A DNA stretch of 7,095 nucleotides from Lachnospiraceae bacterium. Lineage in GTDB: Bacteria; Bacillota; Clostridia; Oscillospirales; Ruminococcaceae. The position numbers and the translations under genes were made by a program. Positions 1-6,248 of the stretch are shown in pieces. The DNA lies in contig JAMPFE010000090.1 of NCBI GenBank assembly GCA_023664705.1, positions 1 through 7,095 on the forward strand. The letters run 5' to 3'. Position 1 is the stretch's first letter, and every line of letters starts with the position of its first letter. Below the pieces are notes generated by a model. That model did no database searches and had not been told where the DNA came from. It was given only the letters and a program-made list of their open reading frames with translations.

Positions 1-1
1 T

Positions 2-172
2 TGCGGGTTATGGGGCAGCTTTGCGCTGCTCCTTTTCGCGCAAATTGCAATGCTCATTTTTTACGCAGGATATTATTTATTCTGCAAAATTAACAGTAAA
101 ACGGCAAGTAAATCCTTGCCGTTTGTGCCGTTTATTTTTATTGGCTATCTGGTTATGAAAATATTTTTCTGA
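2..172 (+). CDS. Prepilin peptidase (A24 family, TadV/CpaA-like), C-terminal end only
   Basis: The frame is open from base 2 to TGA at 170-172 and gives the last 56 residues of a gene that begins before the window. The peptide is strongly hydrophobic, with one membrane segment (about residues 5-27), a short polar loop (KINSKTASKS) and a final segment reading LPFVPFIFIGYLV. A basic/polar loop followed by a [LI]PFVPFhhhGYL segment is typical of the C-terminus of type IV prepilin peptidases (known family feature). The catalytic aspartates (GxGD) would lie upstream and cannot be checked. The stop is 14 bases before cpaB, so it is very probably the preceding gene of the same operon. Its expected role is cleavage of leader peptides from prepilin-like substrates at the cytoplasmic face of the membrane. 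A different polytopic membrane protein is possible, but the neighbourhood favours the peptidase. Confidence 0.7.
   Translation, partial: CGLWGSFALLLFAQIAMLIFYAGYYLFCKINSKTASKSLPFVPFIFIGYLVMKIFF
99..124 (+). repeat. Perfect 10-bp inverted repeat (hairpin) inside the peptidase 3' end
   Basis: Bases 99-108 (aaacggcaag) pair perfectly with 115-124 (cttgccgttt) around a 6-base loop. A T-rich stretch follows at about 129-138, not directly at the stem base. The hairpin lies in codons for the polar loop of the peptidase, 46 bases before its stop. It could be a weak attenuator or an mRNA-stability element before cpaB, or chance. The T-tract is too far from the stem for a standard intrinsic terminator. 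Confidence 0.5.
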
Positions 173-186
173 AAGGAAGAATTACA

Positions 187-1137
187 ATGAAATTTTTGAA
201 AAACAGAACGGTTCTCGGCGTGGTTTGTATCGCGCTGGCGCTGGTAATTTGCTTCGCCATTACCCCGCTTTTTAACGCCTCGAAAAGCAGCACGATGAAG
301 ATTGTGCGCGTGAAAAGCGACTTGAAAATCGGGCAGGAAATATCCTCTAAGGACATTGAGGTTGTGGAGGTCGGCGCTTACAATATGCCCTCCGAGGTGC
401 TGCAGAATTCCGAGGACGTGGTCGGAAAATACGCGGCGGCGGAAATGATCAAGGGCGAGTACGTTCTCGCGGCGAAAGTGAGCGACACGCCCGCCTCGGA
501 AAACGCGTATTTATACGGCTTGACGGGCGAAAAGCGCGCCATTTCAATTACAATTCCCTCGTTTGCGGGCGGCTTGTCTGGCAAGCTTATTTCGGGGGAT
601 ATCGTGTCGATCATCGCGGTCGATTACAAGGAACAGGGCGAAACGGTTGTTCCCGAGGAACTGCAGTACGTTGAGGTAATCGCCGTGACTGACAGCAAGG
701 GCAACGACGATGAAACCGTGACCGTAAAGCCCGATGGCGAGGAAGAAACCGAGCTGCCCGAAACATTGACTTTGCTTGTAACACCTATGCAAGCGAATAT
801 TCTCGCGGAGCTTGAGGCGGAGGGAGAAATTCATGTCGCTTTGGTTTATCGCGGAACGGCTGAAAACGCGCAAAAATTTATTTCCGCGCAGGAAAAATAT
901 TTGGAGGTAATTGCTTCGGAAAATGAAAAAGAAGAAAACAGCGGCACGCCCGAAATACCGCAGGCTCCCGCGGAGAGCGAGATTACCGAGGATAACCGTG
1001 CCGAGGAAAATTTCGACGAAAACAATTCCGGAATTGAAACGGTAATAATCGATCCCGAAAATAATTCGGACGACAATTCCGAAAGCAATTCGGATAATGC
1101 GGAAACGGAGGTGAATTCCAATGGCGAATCTGTTTAA
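187..1137 (+). CDS. cpaB: Tad pilus assembly protein CpaB/RcpC (SAF domain), with acidic repeat tail
   Basis: This 316-residue protein has one N-terminal membrane segment (about 9-29) and is otherwise extracytoplasmic. Residues 38-98 fit a SAF domain: MKIVRVKSDLKIGQEIS, then a segment ending VGKYAAAEMIKGEYVLAAKV. An RcpC-type beta domain follows at about 117-223, with RAISITIPSFAGGLSGKLISGD (117-138) matching the family's 'raVsi...gvaG.l.pGD' pattern and TLLVTPMQANIL at 195-206. In Tad systems CpaB/RcpC is an envelope component needed for pilus assembly; in Gram-positives it is anchored outside the membrane. The last ~74 residues (243-316) are a low-complexity Glu/Asp/Asn/Ser tail not expected in the core family, including a 12-base tandem repeat. 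AAAGGA at 172-177 lies 9 bases before the ATG and sets the start. The 3' end overlaps the next gene by 17 bases. Confidence 0.87.
   Translation: MKFLKNRTVLGVVCIALALVICFAITPLFNASKSSTMKIVRVKSDLKIGQEISSKDIEVVEVGAYNMPSEVLQNSEDVVGKYAAAEMIKGEYVLAAKVSDTPASENAYLYGLTGEKRAISITIPSFAGGLSGKLISGDIVSIIAVDYKEQGETVVPEELQYVEVIAVTDSKGNDDETVTVKPDGEEETELPETLTLLVTPMQANILAELEAEGEIHVALVYRGTAENAQKFISAQEKYLEVIASENEKEENSGTPEIPQAPAESEITEDNRAEENFDENNSGIETVIIDPENNSDDNSESNSDNAETEVNSNGESV
1023..1036. repeat. Perfect 14-bp palindrome (CAATTCCGGAATTG) in the cpaB tail
   Basis: The sequence equals its own reverse complement over 14 bases. It encodes part of NNSGIE. It has the size of an operator half-site pair but sits deep inside a coding region, in DNA rich in AATTC units, so it most likely arises from that local composition. 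No function is claimed. Confidence 0.4.
1063..1098 (+). repeat. 12-bp tandem repeat, three units, in the cpaB tail
   Basis: Three adjacent 12-base units begin at 1063, 1075 and 1087, each starting AATTC[G/C]GA. They encode NSDD, NSES and NSDN (CpaB residues 293-304). A degenerate further copy (aattccaatggc) lies at 1114-1125, across the start codon of the next gene. This looks like a small coding minisatellite in a disordered tail, able to change length in frame. Confidence 0.6.
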
Positions 1138-1978
1138 ATCGCTAATGTCGCGGGGCGATGACGATGAGGAACTCGATCTCGAATTTGACCTCGCGAGTCC
1201 CGAAAATGACTGCTTTGAGTTGCCGCCCGATAGGCGGGATAATCAAGTGCTGGCGGTTTGGGGCTCGCCGTCTTCGGGCAAAACGATCATGAGCGTGAAG
1301 CTGGCGAGATATATTGCAAGTCAGAAAAAGAATGTCATTCTTGTGCTTGCGGATATGTCTGCGCCGCCTCTGCCCTACGTTTGTCCGCAGTCGGATCTCG
1401 AAGCGGAAACATCGCTCGGAAACATTCTCGGCGCGGCTCATGTGGACGAGAACCTCATCAAACAGAACGCCATTTTGCATAAGAAAAATGAATTCCTTAC
1501 CATGCTTGCAATGCTGAAAGGCGAGAACGCGTTCTCATACGCTCCTTACACCGAAACGCAGGCACAGGAATTACTCGCTGAGCTGCGGAAAATGTGCGAT
1601 TACATCATCATAGACTGTACGAGCAATATCACCAACGACGCGCTTTCGGCGGTTTCGCTCATCGAATCGGACGCGGTTCTGCGGCTTGTTTCTTGCGATC
1701 TGAAATCCATATCGTATTTGAACTCGCAGCTCCCTCTGCTGCTCGACAACAAATTCAACGCGAATAAGCAATACAAGGCGGCGAGCAATGTGGACGCGTT
1801 TCAGGCTGATGAAAATATTGAGCAGGTCGTGGGCGGCGTTAATTTCAAAATTCCGCATTCCGATGAGGTTTATAAACAGTTCCTTTCGGGAAATCTGTTC
1901 GCGGGGCTGACCGAAAAAGACAGCAAGGATTTCCGAAAGGCTGTTTCCAAAATTGCAAACGAGGTGTTCGAGATATGA
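1121..1978 (+). CDS. tadZ: TadZ/CpaE-like ParA-superfamily ATPase (short form)
   Basis: This 285-residue cytoplasmic protein begins with a short acidic leader (DDDEELDLEFDL at about 13-24). A P-loop ATPase fold then starts at about 43: Walker A GSPSSGKT at 48-55, a strand ending LVLAD (D78) in the Walker A' position, and a Walker B-like YIIIDC at 161-166. The order and its place between cpaB and cpaF match TadZ/CpaE, which in known Tad systems localises the machine at the pole or membrane. Two things differ from classical members. The N-terminal receiver-like domain is missing, leaving only ~42 residues. The 'signature' lysine of the ParA/MinD deviant Walker A is replaced by Ser49. The start is set by GGAGGTG at 1107-1113, 7 bases upstream, inside cpaB. 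The stop overlaps cpaF by 4 bases (ATGA), so translation is probably coupled on both sides. Confidence 0.75.
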   Translation: MANLFKSLMSRGDDDEELDLEFDLASPENDCFELPPDRRDNQVLAVWGSPSSGKTIMSVKLARYIASQKKNVILVLADMSAPPLPYVCPQSDLEAETSLGNILGAAHVDENLIKQNAILHKKNEFLTMLAMLKGENAFSYAPYTETQAQELLAELRKMCDYIIIDCTSNITNDALSAVSLIESDAVLRLVSCDLKSISYLNSQLPLLLDNKFNANKQYKAASNVDAFQADENIEQVVGGVNFKIPHSDEVYKQFLSGNLFAGLTEKDSKDFRKAVSKIANEVFEI

Positions 1979-3363
1979 GATTGGCATCGCAAAACAGCAC
2001 GCAGAATCTGTTCTTCAAGTCGGAAAATAAGCGGGATTTCGCCGACGTTCTGACCGAGGTTCAGGGTGAGATCTCGGGCAAATATTCCTCGCTTATCATC
2101 GACGGGCTCAATAATATCAACTCCGGCAACGACGAGATAAAAAATCAGGTCAAGCGGTATATCGGGAAATATCTTCTTGATAAGCGAATTTCCGTCGAGG
2201 GACTGTCGCAGACAGAGCTGATCGACAAGCTCTACACGGAAATGGCTGAGTTCTCATTCCTCACAAAATACATTTTCGGCACCGGAATTGAGGAAATAAA
2301 TATCAATTCTTGGGATGACATAGAGGTGCAGTATTCAAACGGCACGAACGTCAAAATCGACGAGAAATTCGAATCGCCCGACCATGCCATAAATGTGGTG
2401 CGGCGTATGCTCCATGTTTCGGGAATGGTTTTAGACAACACATCACCGGCTATCCTCGGACATTTATCCAAGAACATAAGAATCGCGGTTTTGAAAACGC
2501 CGCTTGTCGATGAAGATGTCGGCGTGGCGGCTTCGATCAGAATCGTCAACGCGCAGAAACTGAAAAAAGAAGATTTCGTAAAATCGGGAACCGCGACGGA
2601 CGAAATGATGGAATTATTGTCGGCATTGGTGAGATACGGAGTTTCTACGACCGTTGCGGGCGCTACGTCATCGGGCAAAACCACCTTGACGGGCTGGCTT
2701 TTGACAACAATTCCCTACGACAAACGAATTCTCACCATTGAAAGCGGGTCGCGCGAATTGGATTTGGTGGTGCGGGATTCGCAGGGGAATGTTTTGAATA
2801 AAGTCGTGCATACCATTACGCGCGAAAGCGAGGACGATCGCAAAACGATTTCGCAGGACGATTTATTGGATATGGCGCTGCGTTTCCACCCCGATTACAT
2901 TGTAGTCGGCGAGATGAGAAGCAGCGAGGCTGACTCGGCGCAGGAAGCGGCTCGAACGGGTCACACGGTAATTACAACAATCCACTCAAATTCGTGCGAG
3001 TCCACTTGGCGCAGAATGGTGACGCTCTGCAAGCGCAAATATCCGAACGTTGACGACAATGTGATCCTCAACCTCGTGACAGAAGCCTTTCCTATCGTGG
3101 TTTATGCCAAGCAGCTTGAAAACAAGCAGCGGCGAATTATGGAAATTATGGAGTGCGAAATTAAGCCCGACGGCAACCGAGAATATCACTCGCTCTATCG
3201 CTACAAAATTTCCGAGAACCGCATGGAAAACGGAAAATTTATCGTTAAGGGCGAACACGAAAAATGCGAGCAGATTTCGCTCTCCTTGCAGCGCAGACTG
3301 TTGGAGAACGGAATGCCGCAGAACGAGTTGGACAAAATTTTGAAAGGGGGAACGTCGGAATGA
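1975..3363 (+). CDS. cpaF: CpaF/TadA-type secretion ATPase (VirB11/GspE superfamily)
   Basis: This 462-residue protein is about the usual family length. It forms the cytoplasmic hexameric motor that powers Tad-type assembly. The N-terminal part (about 20-200) has the CpaF-type element GTGIEEINI (102-110) and a segment running to IRIVNAQKL at 188-196. The motor domain has Walker A GATSSGKT at 229-236, an Asp-box position at TIESGSREL (254-262, Glu256 kept but the usual following Asp replaced by Ser257), Walker B DYIVVGE at 307-313, and a His box TGHTVITTIHSNS at 328-340. A variable charged loop (about 263-292) separates the Asp box and Walker B. GAGGTG at 1961-1966 lies 8 bases before the ATG, which overlaps the tadZ stop by 4 bases. 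The stop in turn overlaps the tadB start. The family assignment is firm; whether it drives a pilus, a secretion channel or part of a conjugation machine cannot be told from the protein alone. Confidence 0.92.
   Translation: MRLASQNSTQNLFFKSENKRDFADVLTEVQGEISGKYSSLIIDGLNNINSGNDEIKNQVKRYIGKYLLDKRISVEGLSQTELIDKLYTEMAEFSFLTKYIFGTGIEEININSWDDIEVQYSNGTNVKIDEKFESPDHAINVVRRMLHVSGMVLDNTSPAILGHLSKNIRIAVLKTPLVDEDVGVAASIRIVNAQKLKKEDFVKSGTATDEMMELLSALVRYGVSTTVAGATSSGKTTLTGWLLTTIPYDKRILTIESGSRELDLVVRDSQGNVLNKVVHTITRESEDDRKTISQDDLLDMALRFHPDYIVVGEMRSSEADSAQEAARTGHTVITTIHSNSCESTWRRMVTLCKRKYPNVDDNVILNLVTEAFPIVVYAKQLENKQRRIMEIMECEIKPDGNREYHSLYRYKISENRMENGKFIVKGEHEKCEQISLSLQRRLLENGMPQNELDKILKGGTSE
3343..3350 (+). 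promoter_or_regulatory. Ribosome binding site deciding the tadB start
   Basis: AAAGGGGG lies inside the cpaF 3' end, 9 bases before ATG 3360. It supports the short start over the in-frame ATG at 3264, which would add 32 charged residues before the first membrane helix. Confidence 0.7.
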
Positions 3364-4289
3364 ACGGAATTTTGACGGCGGCTTTTATAGGCTTGGTGGT
3401 CGGATTTTTCTTGCTGTTCGGAATATCGCCTATGGAATTTACCGAGGGGATTTTTACGCGGATTCTCGCGAAACCGAACAGTATAAAATCGCAAATTAAC
3501 GAAGCTACCAAGCGCAAGAAGCCGAATGTGTTTCGGCGAGAAATATCCGAAGCGCAGGAGATTTTGCAGCTTACCAATCGCTCGCATATGTTTGGGATTT
3601 TATGCGCTTGCTCTCTCGGCTTGGCGGCTGTAGGTATCTGCGTCGCGGTCGCTATAGGGAACGCTTTTCTTGCGCCCGTTATGACTGTGGGATTGATGTT
3701 CGTGCCGTTTTGGTATGTCAAGACCACCGCGACCAACTACAAGAAAGCAATATCCTCGGAACTCGAAACGGCGCTCTCCATAATTACAACTGCGTATTTG
3801 AGAAATGAGGACATCATCACGTCAATCGAGGAAAACGTGCATTACTTGAACGCGCCCGTCAAAGCTGTTTTCGAGAATTTTATAAGCCGCATAAAATTAT
3901 CCAATCCGGATATCACGGCGGCAATCCTCGACATGAAAACCAAGATCGACAACGAGGTGTTTCACGAATGGTGTGACAGTCTAATTCTTTGCCAAACCGA
4001 CCGCAGCTTGAAATCCACGCTCACGCCTATCGTGAATAAGTTGTCGGACATGCGGGTAGTCAACGCCGATTTGGAGTACATGATAACGGGACCGCGCAAG
4101 GAATTCATTTCAATGGCGTTTCTCGTCATCGGCAACATTCCGCTGCTGTATATGCTGAATAAAGCTTGGTACAATTCGCTGATGAATACCGTTGTCGGGC
4201 AGATCGTGCTGGCGGTTTCGGCGGTCGGGATATTTGTCTCGACGGCGATTGTAATTAAACTTACAAAGCCGATTGAGTATAAACGTTAA
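3360..4289 (+). CDS. tadB: TadB-like inner-membrane platform protein (T2SSF family)
   Basis: Starting at ATG 3360, the protein has 309 residues. Membrane segments are at about 4-23, 77-118 (probably two helices), 249-265 and 277-300. A soluble helical region at about 125-245 contains the T2SSF-like stretch ELETALSIITTAYLRNEDI (134-152) and ends with TGPRKEFI just before the third hydrophobic block. TadB-type proteins form, with TadC, the membrane platform that couples the TadA motor to substrate assembly. The order ATPase - T2SSF - T2SSF is the Tad hallmark. The start shares ATGA with the cpaF stop. A longer in-frame version from 3264 is unlikely because it overlaps cpaF by 100 bases and has no comparable ribosome site. 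Which T2SSF gene is B and which is C rests on gene order. Confidence 0.83.
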   Translation: MNGILTAAFIGLVVGFFLLFGISPMEFTEGIFTRILAKPNSIKSQINEATKRKKPNVFRREISEAQEILQLTNRSHMFGILCACSLGLAAVGICVAVAIGNAFLAPVMTVGLMFVPFWYVKTTATNYKKAISSELETALSIITTAYLRNEDIITSIEENVHYLNAPVKAVFENFISRIKLSNPDITAAILDMKTKIDNEVFHEWCDSLILCQTDRSLKSTLTPIVNKLSDMRVVNADLEYMITGPRKEFISMAFLVIGNIPLLYMLNKAWYNSLMNTVVGQIVLAVSAVGIFVSTAIVIKLTKPIEYKR

Positions 4290-4296
4290 GGGGGGA
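4288..4296 (+). promoter_or_regulatory. Ribosome binding site supporting the GTG start of tadC
   Basis: AAGGGGGGA overlaps the tadB stop, and its last G is 6 bases before GTG 4302. The next in-frame ATG (4314) would be 18 bases away, too far for this site, so the GTG is preferred. Confidence 0.7.
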
Positions 4297-4301
4297 TTTG
4301 C

Positions 4302-5174
4302 GTGGAATTTTTAATGATAATATTCGGCATTTTTCTCGCGGTCGGGCTGTTTATGCTGCTTGCGAACGCGCTGAAAATCCCCTACTTGAAAACGTCGAAA
4401 GCCGTGATGAATACGGGTCGCGAGGACAAGAAATTATCCAAGAATATCGAGGCTGTTATGCTTGGGATCGCCGCGAAGATCGGGAAAATTGTGCCGATGG
4501 ATCGGTACAAAAAAGCGCGGCTTGAAAGCACCTTAAAATCCGCCGGAATAGGAATGACTCCGGAAACGTTCACCGCGCTGTCTTTTGTAAAGGCTCTCTC
4601 GGTGGCTTTGCTGGCTGTTCCGTGTGCGTTTTTTATGCCGCTTTTAATTCCCTTTTTCATAATCCTCGCGGTGGCGATCTATTTCCGCGAGAACGGAAAA
4701 GCGGACGAAAAAATGCGCGAAAAACGCGATGCTATAGAGCAGGAATTACCGAGGTTTGTGGCTACCGTTGAACAAGAACTGAAAACGAGCCGCGACGTGC
4801 TTTCCATTATGGAGAACTTTAAAAAGCACGCCGGAGTGCATTTCGCATACGAACTCGATGTAACTTGCGCGGATATGCGCAGTTCAAGTTATGAGGCGGC
4901 GTTAACTCGTTTTGAAGCGAGAATAGGCTCGGCGCAATTATCCGATGTGGTTCGCGGTTTGGTTTCCGTAATTCGCGGAGATGACAGCGCGGTCTATTTT
5001 AAAATGCTTGCTCACGATTTCAAACTCATAGAACTGCAAAGGCTCAAGGCAAAAGCGGCGAAAATACCGCCGAAAATACGCGTTTTCAGTTTCGGAATGC
5101 TTATGCTGTTCCTCTTAACCTATTTGGTGGTAATGGGAATGCAGCTGCTTGATTCGCTCGGGTCAATGGCGTAG
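4302..5174 (+). CDS. tadC: TadC-like inner-membrane platform protein (T2SSF family)
   Basis: This 290-residue protein starts at GTG 4302. It has an N-terminal membrane segment (about 3-21), a cytoplasmic loop with basic helices (TSKAVMNTGREDKKLSKNIE, 31-50), a hydrophobic block at about 94-127 and a C-terminal membrane segment at about 260-282. The region 146-250 fits the T2SSF domain, including EQELPRFVATVEQELKTSRD (146-165). This topology and its position directly after TadB match TadC, the second platform protein. TadB and TadC probably form a heteromeric complex above the TadA hexamer. It follows tadB by 12 bases and precedes the next start by 9 bases. No motif is missing or broken as far as the sequence shows. 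Confidence 0.82.
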   Translation: MEFLMIIFGIFLAVGLFMLLANALKIPYLKTSKAVMNTGREDKKLSKNIEAVMLGIAAKIGKIVPMDRYKKARLESTLKSAGIGMTPETFTALSFVKALSVALLAVPCAFFMPLLIPFFIILAVAIYFRENGKADEKMREKRDAIEQELPRFVATVEQELKTSRDVLSIMENFKKHAGVHFAYELDVTCADMRSSSYEAALTRFEARIGSAQLSDVVRGLVSVIRGDDSAVYFKMLAHDFKLIELQRLKAKAAKIPPKIRVFSFGMLMLFLLTYLVVMGMQLLDSLGSMA

Positions 5175-5178
5175 GGGG
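5173..5178 (+). promoter_or_regulatory. Ribosome binding site deciding the start of the DUF4320-like gene
   Basis: AGGGGG overlaps the tadC stop codon and ends 5 bases before ATG 5184. A GTG at 5178 in the same frame would lie within the site itself, so ATG 5184 is taken as the start. Confidence 0.7.
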
Positions 5179-5183
5179 TGCGC

Positions 5184-5576
5184 ATGAAAAAATTATTGAA
5201 AAGTCGCCGCGGCGAGGGATATTTCGATATCGTGATCGTCGTTCTTGTGGTGGTCATGGTGATCGCGCTCATAATGGCGGTCGCGCCCGTGGTTTCGGCG
5301 AAAATTCAGCTTGACAATTACGCGGACGAGCTTGTGAGAGAGGCTGAAATATCCGGCAGAATCGGCTCGGAAACCACAGCAAGGGCGCAGGTCCTTACCG
5401 AGAGAACGGGAATCGCGCCGAAAATTGAATGGTCGCGGACGGGAAATGTGCAATTAAATCAGGAATTTGCCGTCACTTGCACTTACCAAATGGACATCGG
5501 TTTCGGCGAATTCGGGAGTTTCCCCGTGACGCTGACCGCAAAGGCTTCGGGCAAAAGCGAGGTGTATTTCAAGTGA
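5184..5576 (+). CDS. DUF4320-like small single-TM protein, probable pseudopilin (TadE-like)
   Basis: This 130-residue protein has a basic N-terminus (MKKLLKSRRGEGYFD), one long hydrophobic helix (about 16-36), an amphipathic helical region (about 40-73) and a beta-rich C-terminal part (about 78-130) ending FGEFGSFPVTLTAKASGKSEVYFK in sequence order. The layout is that of a class III-type prepilin or TadE pseudopilin: short positive leader, Gly at the membrane border (Gly10), N-terminal helix, small head. After Gly10 the fifth residue is Asp15 rather than the usual Glu, a conservative change. I recall this pattern as DUF4320, found beside CpaF and T2SSF genes in Firmicutes; the match is from memory. 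The upstream A24 peptidase would be the natural processing enzyme. Its stop overlaps the next start by 4 bases (GTGA). Confidence 0.72.
   Translation: MKKLLKSRRGEGYFDIVIVVLVVVMVIALIMAVAPVVSAKIQLDNYADELVREAEISGRIGSETTARAQVLTERTGIAPKIEWSRTGNVQLNQEFAVTCTYQMDIGFGEFGSFPVTLTAKASGKSEVYFK
5559..5564 (+). promoter_or_regulatory. Ribosome binding site supporting GTG 5573
   Basis: GAGGTG lies 8 bases before GTG 5573, which overlaps the preceding stop as GTGA. In-frame codons farther upstream would overlap the DUF4320-like gene by up to ~150 bases and encode unlike, non-hydrophobic sequence, so they are rejected as the start. Confidence 0.65.
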
Positions 5577-6118
5577 AAAAAGCTATAAAATTGCTTCGCT
5601 CCCGAAAAGCCTATTCCTCCGCGCCTTTAGCGGTCGTAATTGCCCTCGCGGGAATGATGTTTTTTGTGGTTTTGTGGCAGGTCGTGCGGCTCATTACGAT
5701 TTCGGCAGGAGTTAAGGACGCGGTGCAGTCGGCGGTTATTGCGACATCGGTCGGGAATTACGCTAATGTCTATGACGGCGTGCGCGAGGGATATTCGGGT
5801 GGATATCGGTATTCGGGAAATTCCTGGAGCGCGGCGGTTTCGACGGGCGACGTTTACGGGCGTTTGGATCGATTGCTCGGTCTGAAAAGTAGCGGCAGAA
5901 AACACATTAAAACGAATTCGGACGGCGTGGAATACAGTGTTTACGGACTTTCGGTCGATGTTGAAAATACGATGTTCGCGCCGAGTTCCAATTCCATAAA
6001 ACAATTCTCTGCGACATCGTATATAACGCTCGAGGTTCCGTTGTCGTTCTGCGGCGACGTGCTGCCACCAATGCGGGTGCAACTCTGCGTGAAATCCAAG
6101 TACACTCCGAAATTCTGA
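5573..6118 (+). CDS. Single-TM envelope protein of unknown family, possible second pseudopilin (TadE/TadF-like position)
   Basis: From GTG 5573 the protein has 181 residues: a basic N-terminus (KKAIKLLRSRKAYSS), one membrane helix (about 17-43), then an extracytoplasmic domain. That domain has a Gly/Tyr/Ser-rich stretch (about 70-95), a central helix/loop (YGRLDRLLGLKSSGRKH, 95-111) and a beta-rich C-terminus (about 120-181). It has only two cysteines outside the membrane, Cys160 and Cys172, which could form a disulfide after export. I do not recognise the family. Its position after a TadE-like protein and its layout resemble minor pilins of the TadE/TadF type, but no Gly-x4-Glu processing site is evident. 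It is the last gene of the closely packed run; 130 bases follow before the next gene. Confidence 0.7.
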   Translation: MKKAIKLLRSRKAYSSAPLAVVIALAGMMFFVVLWQVVRLITISAGVKDAVQSAVIATSVGNYANVYDGVREGYSGGYRYSGNSWSAAVSTGDVYGRLDRLLGLKSSGRKHIKTNSDGVEYSVYGLSVDVENTMFAPSSNSIKQFSATSYITLEVPLSFCGDVLPPMRVQLCVKSKYTPKF

Positions 6119-6248
6119 TACATTTCAACAGGAAAAAGAAATTGTTTTGTTGTTTATGTAGAATTCACAAAAAATCGCTGGATTTGGCAAAACAGATGTG
6201 GTAAAATGCAGATAACAGCAAAGCACCGATGAAAGGACAGGTGATATT
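6119..6248 (+). other. Intergenic region between the tad block and the DUF6550-like gene
   Basis: This A/T-rich 130-base gap is the only sizeable non-coding stretch. It contains no plausible gene. A weak, interrupted A/T-rich fold is possible (6119-6130 with 6148-6160), but no run of T follows it, so no terminator is called for the upstream operon. The right half carries the candidate promoter described separately. Confidence 0.6.
6199..6207 (+). promoter_or_regulatory. Candidate extended -10 promoter for the DUF6550-like gene
   Basis: TGGTAAAAT fits the extended -10 pattern TGn-TAnAAT with one mismatch to TATAAT. No good -35 box lies 16-18 bases upstream (TGGATT at 6179-6184 is poor; TTGGCA at 6184-6189 is only 12 bases away). 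The start would be near 6214, giving a leader of about 35 bases. If real, it lets the two surface proteins be expressed apart from the assembly machine. Confidence 0.35.

Noticed and set aside
544..873. Minus-strand open frames under cpaB (also 378-614 and 846-1121)
   Set aside because: They sit opposite a well-supported gene, are composition-biased and show no recognisable domain or ribosome site.
3264..3359. In-frame upstream extension of tadB starting at ATG 3264
   Set aside because: It overlaps the end of cpaF by 100 bases, adds charged residues before the first membrane helix and lacks a good ribosome site; ATG 3360 has AAAGGGGG and an ATGA overlap.
5429..5572. Long upstream extension of the 5573 gene
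   Set aside because: It lies wholly within the DUF4320-like gene in another frame and encodes Arg/His/Cys-rich shadow sequence; GTG 5573 has GAGGTG at the right distance.
6119..6160. Possible terminator after the tad block
   Set aside because: Only short A/T-rich pairings (tacat/atgta, caaca/tgttg) separated by an internal loop and a large loop, without a T-run; not convincing.
6184..6207. TTGGCA / TAAAAT as a standard -35/-10 pair
   Set aside because: The spacing is 12 bases, too short for a sigma-70 type promoter; only the extended -10 reading is kept.
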